Shown here piece by piece: positions 51,060 through 57,104 of a stretch of 57,104 nt of DNA. Position 1 is the first letter of the stretch, and each line of letters opens with the position of its first letter. The notes under the pieces were generated by a model. That model saw only the letters and a list, made by a program, of their open reading frames with translations. It was not told the origin of the DNA and ran no database searches. A program made the position numbers and the translations under genes. The DNA comes from Pseudomonas floridensis (lineage in GTDB: Bacteria; Pseudomonadota; Gammaproteobacteria; Pseudomonadales; Pseudomonadaceae). The stretch covers positions 1 to 57,104 of the forward strand of contig NZ_MUIO01000092.1 in the NCBI RefSeq assembly GCF_002087235.1, written 5' to 3'.

Positions 51060-52535
51060 TCACGCCATCACGGTACGCTTCAACGACCGTTTCCACTCCT
51101 GATAGAGCGCAGGCACAGCGTTCTGCCTGGGCTCGTAGCGCTGGCGGGGCCGTTCGAGTCCAGCCAGCGCCTGCGCATCCGGCCACCAGGACAGTGCGAA
51201 GCCTGCCAGATGAGCCGCACCGATAGCGGACACTTCAGGTGAAAGGCTGCGCACCACCGGTCGTTGCAGCAAGTCGGCTTGAAACTGCATCAGCCATTCA
51301 TTTCGCGTCGCGCCGCCATCCACCCATAGCTCGTCCAGCGGCGCGGGACTGTCCTGCTCCATGGCCTCGAACACATCGCGAATCTGATAGGCAATGGCTT
51401 CCAGCCCGGCGCGCATGATGTGCGCCCGGCTGGAGGCTTCGGTCAGCCCGGTGATCAGACCGCGTGCCTGTGAATTCCAGTGCGGCGCGCCAAGGCCACC
51501 CAACGCCGGAACAAAGTACACCCCGCCGTTATCGGGCAAGGCTGCAGCTTCGACTGCCAAAGCGTCGATGTCCTGCGTTGCACCCAGCAGGCGTGCAGCC
51601 CAGTTGACTGCGCCGCCGGTATGCACGATGTTGCCTTCCAGCGCATACGTAGGCGCACTGGTTTGCCAGGCCACGGTGGTCGCCAGACCGGCGCTTGAAC
51701 CCACGAGCCGAGCCATCGGCGTCATGAGCGACGAGCCGGTACCCAGCGTCGCCTTTACGCGTCCAGGCGCGAACCCGCCCTGGCCGAACAACGCGGCGTG
51801 AGAGTCGCCTATCATCGACATGATCGGAATGCCGGCGGGCAGCGGTCCAATCGCCAGGGTCTCTGCAAACATCGAAGCGCTCGGGCGGATTTCAGCCAGC
51901 GCGGCCAGTGGAATGTCGAACAGATCCGTCAGTGCTGTGCTCCATTGGCAGGTCCTCAGGTCCATCAGTTGCGTGCGCGCCGCGTTCGAGGCATCCGTTG
52001 CGAAGACCTGGCCGCCGGTGAGCTGCCACAGCAGCCAACTGTCCACCGTACCAAGACACAGCTCGGTGTTGGCGGCCCTCGCCTGGCCATTCGGCAGATG
52101 ATCGAGAATCCAGCGCATCTTGCCCGCCGAAAACATCGGATCAAGCGCCAACCCACTGGTTGAACGGATCAAGTCGGCTTGATCCTGCGCGGCCAACTGC
52201 TCGCAAAAGTCGCCCGAGCGGCGACATTGCCAACTGATCAAGGGCGAAAGCGGGCGACCCGATCGTCTGTCCCAGGCGAGTACCGACTCGCGCTGATTGC
52301 TGATCGCAATCGCAGCAAGCGGTGCACTGGATTGCGTCATGCAGCCATCAATGGCCGCCAGCATGGCCACCCAGATCGCAATCGGGTCTTGTTCGGCATA
52401 GCCGGGCTGCGGATGGGAGACGGTGAGCGGCTGTGAAGAACGAGCGACTACCCTGCCGCTGCGGTCGACAAGAACCGCTTTGGCATTGGTGGTGCCTTCA
52501 TCCAGCGCCAGAATCAAGGGAGCGTGGGACGCCAT
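51060..52535 (-). CDS. FGGY-family carbohydrate kinase (candidate apulose kinase)
   Basis: A 491-aa two-domain sugar kinase. The N-terminal phosphate motif is LALDEGTTNAKAVLVD (about 8-23). Other signs are ISNQRESVLAWDR with PLISWQCRRSG, IGDSHAALFGQGGF and LGTGSSLMTP, and the C-terminal LDELWVDGGATRNEWLMQFQ with the adenosine motif. It resembles the glycerol kinase branch, but its place after a split transketolase, divergent from a sugar ABC transporter, points to a rarer sugar. In the D-apiose pathway a FGGY kinase (ApsK) phosphorylates D-apulose before a split transketolase (AptAB). Xylulose or another ketose remains possible. It is convergent with the RG lyase gene, 31 bp apart. Confidence 0.85.
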   Translation of the reverse strand: MASHAPLILALDEGTTNAKAVLVDRSGRVVARSSQPLTVSHPQPGYAEQDPIAIWVAMLAAIDGCMTQSSAPLAAIAISNQRESVLAWDRRSGRPLSPLISWQCRRSGDFCEQLAAQDQADLIRSTSGLALDPMFSAGKMRWILDHLPNGQARAANTELCLGTVDSWLLWQLTGGQVFATDASNAARTQLMDLRTCQWSTALTDLFDIPLAALAEIRPSASMFAETLAIGPLPAGIPIMSMIGDSHAALFGQGGFAPGRVKATLGTGSSLMTPMARLVGSSAGLATTVAWQTSAPTYALEGNIVHTGGAVNWAARLLGATQDIDALAVEAAALPDNGGVYFVPALGGLGAPHWNSQARGLITGLTEASSRAHIMRAGLEAIAYQIRDVFEAMEQDSPAPLDELWVDGGATRNEWLMQFQADLLQRPVVRSLSPEVSAIGAAHLAGFALSWWPDAQALAGLERPRQRYEPRQNAVPALYQEWKRSLKRTVMA

Positions 52536-52594
52536 CGCGTGGATTCCTGTTGTTGTTATTGTCCGGTTTCTTATGAAGCGTCAGCGGGCTCGAC

Positions 52595-53551
52595 TCATTT
52601 CACCAGCGAGGTGGCCGCTGCGACAATCCCTGCCGAATCGATCTGGTGCCTGGCCCGGGTCGGCGCACGCCCTCCCGCGGAGGCGTATTCACCGTCCTGG
52701 ATGCCTAGCCGAACCAGTGTGATCCCCAGCCCCGCCTCTGCCAGCACCTCGGCGACGACACTTCCGACCCCGCCATTGATGTTGTGTTCTTCCACCGACA
52801 CCACGGCGCGTGTAGCACGCAGTGCATGGATCAGCGACTCACGCTGCAGCGGCCGAATGGAGGACAGATTGATGACCTGCGCGCTGACCCCGAGTTGTTC
52901 AAGCTGGCGGGCTGCTTCGACGGCTTCATGCACGACCGAGCCCAATGCGACGATGCTGACGTCGTGCCCTGCTTTCAAGACATCCACCTGACCGGGCACG
53001 AACCGATAATCTCCATCATGCAGGGCGGGCAGCGCTTTGCCGTCCAGACGAATGTAAACCGGGCCGTCACAGGCGATGGCATAGTCGACAATCTGGCGGC
53101 ATTCCTCACCGTCGGCCGGGGCAAAAATCTGCACATTGCCGAAACCGCGCATCACCGAGATGTCGTCGATGCTGTGATGGGTACTTGCTAGCGGACCGTA
53201 ACTGGTGCCCGCATTGAGGCCGAACATCTTGACGTTCGAGCGGTTGTAGCAGACGTCTACCTTGACCTGCTCGTTGGCTCTCGAGATCAGAAACGGCGCG
53301 GCGTTGCAGGTAACTGCAACCTTTCCTGACAAACCAAGGCCCGCCGCCACGCCCACCAGGGTCTGCTCGGCGATGCCGACGTTTACCAGCCGGTCAGGAA
53401 AGCGTTTCATGAACGGGCCGATCTTGGCCGTCGATGTCGAGTCACTGACCACCGGGATCAGGTCGACACCGTTATCGACCGCGTTGATGAACGCCTCGAC
53501 CATGACCGAGGCCAGATGCGCTTCTGGCGCAGCAGTGTGTTCAGTGGACAT
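52595..53551 (-). CDS. Transketolase C-terminal subunit (AptB-like candidate)
   Basis: A 318-aa protein covering the pyrimidine-binding and C-terminal domains of transketolase. PDRLVNVGIAEQTLVGVAAG contains the glutamate that activates thiamine diphosphate. YGPLASTHHSIDDISVMRGF supplies a conserved His pair, and VVSVEEHNINGGVGSVVAEV is the C-terminal domain signature. It needs the N-terminal subunit encoded just upstream, whose stop it overlaps by 11 bp. Split transketolases occur in dedicated sugar pathways, including apulose-4-phosphate cleavage. The chromosomal housekeeping transketolase is a single chain, so this one has a special role. Confidence 0.9.
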   Translation of the reverse strand: MSTEHTAAPEAHLASVMVEAFINAVDNGVDLIPVVSDSTSTAKIGPFMKRFPDRLVNVGIAEQTLVGVAAGLGLSGKVAVTCNAAPFLISRANEQVKVDVCYNRSNVKMFGLNAGTSYGPLASTHHSIDDISVMRGFGNVQIFAPADGEECRQIVDYAIACDGPVYIRLDGKALPALHDGDYRFVPGQVDVLKAGHDVSIVALGSVVHEAVEAARQLEQLGVSAQVINLSSIRPLQRESLIHALRATRAVVSVEEHNINGGVGSVVAEVLAEAGLGITLVRLGIQDGEYASAGGRAPTRARHQIDSAGIVAAATSLVK

Positions 53552-54380
53552 GCTCTAGCTCCTTCAATGCTGCCTCTATTTCTTCACCTTTCGGCACCCG
53601 GTGATGCCACTCCGGCTTGTCTTCGATAAATGACACGCCCTTGCCTTTCACCGTATTGGCAATCAGTACCTTCGGTCCGCCGGATGGCTGCGACAGCATT
53701 GCTTCCAGTGTTTCAACCAACTGGTGCACGTCGTTGCCGTCACACTCGCTGACCTGAAAGCCGAACGCTCGCCATTTTTCAGGCAACGGCTCCAGAGGAA
53801 GAATTTCCGCCGTTCTGCCCGCGAGCTGGAGCTGATTGTGATCGACGATCACGATCAGGTTATCCAGCTGATACTTGGACGCAGTGAGCGCAGCTTCCCA
53901 GTTGGAGCCCTCCCCCAGTTCGCCATCGCCGGTCAGGACGAAGATACGTTTGCTGCTTCCCGACTTCTTCGCCGCAATGGCAATGCCACACGCCACTGGA
54001 AGACCGTGGCCGAGTGCCCCGGTGTTGAGCTCGATGCCGGGAGTTTTCTGACGCACCGGGTGGCCTGGCAGATACGAGTCAAAGTGCTGATAGGTATCTA
54101 GCCACTCGACGGGAAAGTAGCCGGCTTCGGCCAGACAGCAGTACAGACCGCCGACGCCATGCCCCTTGCTCTGGATATAAATATCGCGATCCGGATCGCC
54201 GAGGGTCTGCGGCGATACATTGAGCAGCCGGAAATAAAGCGTGGCCAGAATGTCGGTTTCCGATAGATCGGCGCCCGTATGGCCTCCGGCGGGTGACTCT
54301 GCATTGAGCTTGATGATTCTGCGTCGAATTGACTGAGCGGTCGCCCGGATTTGCGGTACGTCATAGCGGAATGGATTCAT
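53541..54380 (-). CDS. Transketolase N-terminal subunit (AptA-like candidate)
   Basis: A 279-aa protein equal to the thiamine diphosphate-binding domain of transketolase. The cofactor motif is TGDGELGEGSNWEAALTASK, ending in VIVDHNQLQ. Other landmarks are QSKGHGVGGLYCCLAEAGYF, with the catalytic histidine, and NTGALGHGLPVACGIA. AGGGGAT precedes the ATG. It is the first gene of a minus-strand operon (N-subunit, C-subunit, kinase) and is divergent from the sugar ABC operon. It transfers a two-carbon ketol unit from a phosphorylated ketose, apulose-4-phosphate in the favoured hypothesis. Confidence 0.9.
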   Translation of the reverse strand: MNPFRYDVPQIRATAQSIRRRIIKLNAESPAGGHTGADLSETDILATLYFRLLNVSPQTLGDPDRDIYIQSKGHGVGGLYCCLAEAGYFPVEWLDTYQHFDSYLPGHPVRQKTPGIELNTGALGHGLPVACGIAIAAKKSGSSKRIFVLTGDGELGEGSNWEAALTASKYQLDNLIVIVDHNQLQLAGRTAEILPLEPLPEKWRAFGFQVSECDGNDVHQLVETLEAMLSQPSGGPKVLIANTVKGKGVSFIEDKPEWHHRVPKGEEIEAALKELEHVH

Positions 54381-54436
54381 CTCGATCCCCTGTGTGTGAC
54401 CTCGACGGCCCCTGAACGCTGGGTCGCGTCGTTCTC

Positions 54437-54448
54437 GAATAATTATTC
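54437..54448. promoter_or_regulatory. Palindromic operator candidate, copy 1
   Basis: GAATAATTATTC is a perfect 12-bp palindrome, 56 bp upstream of the transketolase N-subunit start, in an AT-rich stretch. The identical sequence recurs at 54602. Placement near both divergent start sites suggests binding by one regulator of the sugar locus. Confidence 0.55.
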
Positions 54449-54601
54449 ATATATGAGAATATATTTGTATTTAGGGCTTAAACCAGGTCCGCGTCAATCC
54501 CCTTTGTCGAGCTTTCAGTCGACAGTCCACACATCTTGCTGGTGAAGAAAGCGCTTGACATCCAAGAGCCACGGCGGGAGTCTGATTTAAAAATCACGTA
54601 C

Positions 54602-54613
54602 GAATAATTATTC
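54602..54613. promoter_or_regulatory. Palindromic operator candidate, copy 2
   Basis: An identical copy of GAATAATTATTC, 37 bp before the ABC permease start and 165 bp from copy 1. A TTGACA at 54555-54560 upstream may be the -35 box of the ABC operon, which would place this copy near the transcription start. No good -10 box can be fixed. Confidence 0.55.
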
Positions 54614-54650
54614 CAACGTGCCAATAACAACAACAATCCAGGAGAAGCCC

Positions 54651-55646
54651 GTGGACGCAAAAGCCCCGATTGGCTCGATCCCACCCAAGCCCCTCACGCG
54701 TCTGGCATTACGTTTGCCCCAGAACATCGGCGGTCCGCTCATCGGTCTTGCGCTGCTGGTTCTGGCGGTTTCGCTCACGTCCGAATACTTCTTTTCAGTG
54801 CGCAACGCGCTCAACATCCTGGATCAGGTGACCGTGCTGGGTATCCTTGCCATCGGCATGACCGCAGTCATCGTGATCGGCGGTATCGACCTGTCGGTGG
54901 GATCGGTGCTGGCGTTTTCCATGATGCTGCTGGGCTGGCTTTATCAGGACATCGGCATGCCAATGGGCTTTGCCATACCGCTGGCTATTTTGGGCGGGAT
55001 GCTCTGCGGACTGATCTCCGGAACCCTGATCGCTCGCGCCCGACTGCCCGCCTTCATCGCCACACTGACCATGATGTCGGTCGCTCGCGGACTGGCGAAT
55101 ATCCTCACCGACGGTCGTCAGATCGTCGGCTTTCCCGACTGGTTTACCGCCCTCGCCACCCAGCGCCATTTTGGTTTTCTGTCGGCCACCGTCGCGTTGT
55201 TTCTGGTGATGCTGGTGGTGGCCTGGGTCTATCTGCGCTTTAGGGCTGGGGGCCGTAGTCTCTACGCCATTGGCGGCAGCGCAGAGGTTGCCCGGCTGTC
55301 CGGTATCAAGGTCAAGAAAATCACCCTGTGGGTCTACGCACTGAGCGGCGCGCTTGCCGGGCTTGCTGCCGTGGCGATGGCGGCCCGGCTGGATTCCTCT
55401 CAGCCCAGCGCCGGTCTGACGCTGGAGCTGGATGCCATTGCAGCTGTCGTGATTGGTGGCGCCAGCCTGAGTGGCGGTGTCGGCAGCGTTGGCGGCACGC
55501 TTGTGGGGGTATTGATCATTGGCGTTCTGCGCAATGGCCTGAACCTGCTCGGCGTTTCCCCTTTCGTGCAGCAAGTGGTAATCGGCGTGGTCATCGCGCT
55601 GGCAGTGACCCTGGACACGCTGCGCAGGAGGTCCGGCCAACTCTGA
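54651..55646 (+). CDS. Ribose-type sugar ABC transporter permease
   Basis: A 331-aa inner-membrane permease of the RbsC/AraH family. The GTG at 54651 is chosen because CAGGAG lies 6 nt upstream; the open frame extends 11 codons further without a site. Family segments are AIGMTAVIVIGGIDLSVGSV, LIARARLPAFIATLTMMS, the FRAGGRSLYAIGGSAEVARL cytoplasmic loop and AVVIGGASLSGGVGSVGGTL. In this operon the permease gene comes first, then the binding protein and the ATPase. It is divergent from the transketolase and kinase genes and should import the sugar they degrade. Confidence 0.92.
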   Translation: MDAKAPIGSIPPKPLTRLALRLPQNIGGPLIGLALLVLAVSLTSEYFFSVRNALNILDQVTVLGILAIGMTAVIVIGGIDLSVGSVLAFSMMLLGWLYQDIGMPMGFAIPLAILGGMLCGLISGTLIARARLPAFIATLTMMSVARGLANILTDGRQIVGFPDWFTALATQRHFGFLSATVALFLVMLVVAWVYLRFRAGGRSLYAIGGSAEVARLSGIKVKKITLWVYALSGALAGLAAVAMAARLDSSQPSAGLTLELDAIAAVVIGGASLSGGVGSVGGTLVGVLIIGVLRNGLNLLGVSPFVQQVVIGVVIALAVTLDTLRRRSGQL

Positions 55647-55729
55647 AGTTGGTTCAAGTCAAACATCGTTCTGTTTTCCGGCTTCTGTTCCCTGAACGCA
55701 CTACACAACAAAAACAATGGAGAACCGCT

Positions 55730-56677
55730 ATGTTCGCGTCAAAAATGTTCGCGCCAAAGAAAATGTTGCTGGGCAGCCTCTTCGCCGCTGTCGCTATCGC
55801 CGGCACTGGTCAGGCCTGGGCTGAAAACATGACTGTCGGGCTGGCCGTTGCCAATCTGCAGGCCGACTTTTTCAACCAGATCAAGCAGTCGGTTGAGGCG
55901 GCGGGCAAGGAAAAAGGGATTAGAGTCATCACAGTCGATGCCCAAGGCAACTCAGCCACACAAGTGAGTCAGGTACAGGACCTGATCACCCGTAAGATCG
56001 ATGCACTCATTTATATTCCGGCCGGCGCAACTGCCGCTGGCGTGCCGGTCAAGGCCGCGAAGGCTGCAGGAATCCCGGTCATCGCGGTGGATCGCAACGC
56101 ACCCGATGCGCCCGGAGATACCTTCATCGCCAGCGACAGCGTTGCAGCGGCGCGAACACTGGCCGAGTACGTCGGCAAAGAGACAGGCGGCAAGGGGCGC
56201 GTGGCGATCCTGCAGGGACAGATCGGCACAACCCCGGAAAACGATCGTGCCAAAGGTTTCGACGAAGGCCTCAAACAGTTTCCCGATCTGAAAGTGGTGG
56301 CCAAACAGCCTGCCGACTGGGCACAGGACAAAGGTTTCGCCGTGGCTCAGGACATGCTTCAGCGCGACCCGAATATCACCGTGTTTTTCGGCAGGGCCGA
56401 TGCGATGGCGCTGGGCGCGGCCCAGGCCGTGAAGGTTGCCAATCTGGAACAACCGGTGACCATCGTCGGCTTCGACGGTGACGTCGCGGGCCTCAAGGCC
56501 GTTGCCAACGGCACTCTCTCGGCGACCATGACTCAGCAGGCGCAGAAAATGGGCCGGATTGCGCTGGACTCCGCCATCGCGCTCAAGCAAGGCAAGCCGG
56601 TAGCCAAGGAGCAGTTGCAGGAAGCGATCCTGACAACCAAGGAAAATGTTGCGCCGTTTATCGCCAACCATCCTTGA
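55730..56677 (+). CDS. Ribose-type sugar ABC transporter substrate-binding protein
   Basis: A 315-aa periplasmic protein of the Peripla_BP_4/RbsB family. ATG 55730 has GGAG 8 nt upstream; a longer open frame overlaps the permease gene and is not used. The signal peptide runs to about residue 31 (ending in QAWA). Family features are MTVGLAVANLQADFFNQIKQ, DALIYIPAGATAAGVPVKAA, GIPVIAVDRNAPDAPGD, AILQGQIGTTPENDRAKGF and TIVGFDGDVAGLKAVANG. Its sugar is unknown; homologues of this class in apiose loci bind D-apiose. Confidence 0.93.
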   Translation: MFASKMFAPKKMLLGSLFAAVAIAGTGQAWAENMTVGLAVANLQADFFNQIKQSVEAAGKEKGIRVITVDAQGNSATQVSQVQDLITRKIDALIYIPAGATAAGVPVKAAKAAGIPVIAVDRNAPDAPGDTFIASDSVAAARTLAEYVGKETGGKGRVAILQGQIGTTPENDRAKGFDEGLKQFPDLKVVAKQPADWAQDKGFAVAQDMLQRDPNITVFFGRADAMALGAAQAVKVANLEQPVTIVGFDGDVAGLKAVANGTLSATMTQQAQKMGRIALDSAIALKQGKPVAKEQLQEAILTTKENVAPFIANHP

Positions 56678-56736
56678 TGCGCTTTTGAAGGTGTCTTTCA
56701 ACGCAGTGATCATTTCAGCACCGCCCGGGAGATTTT

Positions 56737-57104
56737 ATGTCTGCCACCGCAACAGATCGTTCGCAGGCTGAGCCGAGGCTCAGCCTGCGCAACATTGGCA
56801 AGAAATACGCGGCCATCGAGGTGCTCGCCAATGTCGACGTCGACATTTATCCAGGCGAAGTACTGGCATTGCTTGGGGAGAACGGCGCGGGCAAATCCAC
56901 GCTGTCTTCGATCATCGCCGGTCTGGTGCCGCCAGAGTCAGGCGGCACCATGACCTGGCACGGACGGCCCTATGCGCCCGCCTCCCCGGGTGCGGCGCTG
57001 GATTCCGGGATCGGCTTGATCCATCAGGAGATCCGTCTGCTACCGGAACTGTCGATCGCCGAGAATATGTTCGTTGGCCGACTGCCGACGCGCCTGGGTC
57101 GCGT
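56737..57104 (+). CDS. Sugar ABC transporter ATP-binding protein (3' truncated by window end)
   Basis: The first 122 codons of a ribose-type ATPase (RbsA family), cut off by the window end. GGGAG precedes the ATG. Visible parts are LSLRNIGKKYAAIEVLANVD, Walker A GENGAGKST and the Q-loop region IGLIHQEIRLLPELSIAENM with the family's IHQE. Full-length relatives have two fused ATPase domains of about 500 residues. It is the third gene of the ABC operon; further catabolic genes, such as an isomerase, may follow outside the window. Confidence 0.92.
   Translation, partial: MSATATDRSQAEPRLSLRNIGKKYAAIEVLANVDVDIYPGEVLALLGENGAGKSTLSSIIAGLVPPESGGTMTWHGRPYAPASPGAALDSGIGLIHQEIRLLPELSIAENMFVGRLPTRLGR

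Overview
The window is about 57 kb of GC-rich bacterial chromosome with the gene content of a plant-associated Pseudomonas, most likely of the P. syringae group. The evidence is several families with a typical Pseudomonas look (OprD porin, GbuA-type guanidinobutyrase, XenA-type flavoprotein, dCache amino-acid chemoreceptor), two secreted pectin-degrading lyases, and a very high density of uptake systems. I see no rRNA, tRNA, CRISPR array, intact insertion sequence or phage. The organism call is an inference from gene content.

Left part (1-14.7 kb): the 3' end of an unrecognised gene; a TetR regulator divergent from an MFS exporter; an exported alpha/beta hydrolase; two convergent lipoproteins sharing a terminator; an OprD porin; and a minus-strand block with a TonB-dependent receptor and its own ExbD, ExbB and TonB. 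A His-rich exported protein of unknown function, an NTP/NDP-exchanger-like MFS protein and a DUF1460 amidase-like protein follow.

Guanidino-compound region (14.9-24.7 kb, minus strand plus a divergent LysR gene): guanidinobutyrase (GbuA), an NCS1 permease broken by an amber codon, a TIM-barrel isomerase, a 2-oxoglutarate/Fe(II) oxygenase, an amino-acid ABC system with fused permease and ATPase, and an AruI-like 2-oxoacid decarboxylase. GbuA and AruI belong to the known arginine transaminase route. The oxygenase and TIM-barrel protein are not part of that route and are its unexplained members.

Aldehyde oxidoreductase region (24.9-34.1 kb): a small conserved-looking ORF, an AraC regulator, XdhC, a PaoABC-like molybdo-iron-sulfur-flavoenzyme, a small ABM-like protein, a XenA/YqjM-type flavoprotein and an MFS exporter.

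Putative organosulfur or amine scavenging region (34.1-44.4 kb): a plus-strand pair (NtaA/DszA-type flavin monooxygenase and D-2-hydroxyacid dehydrogenase) faces a minus-strand operon (TonB receptor, ABC permease, ATPase, binding protein, flavin amine oxidase, RidA). Both transcription units have short, cysteine-containing leader ORFs that standard gene finders would skip. One of them has its ribosome binding site inside a perfect 10-bp hairpin and overlaps the monooxygenase start by 4 nt. This is the best candidate here for an undescribed regulated system.

Right part (44.5-57.1 kb): an amino-acid-type chemoreceptor broken by a TGA, an MFS transporter, a pectin lyase and a PL4 rhamnogalacturonan lyase. 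Next come a FGGY sugar kinase and a split transketolase, divergent from a ribose-type ABC transporter that runs off the window. Kinase plus split transketolase plus sugar ABC transporter beside pectin and RG lyases fits catabolism of D-apiose, a branched sugar of rhamnogalacturonan II. A 12-bp perfect palindrome occurs twice in the divergent promoter region.
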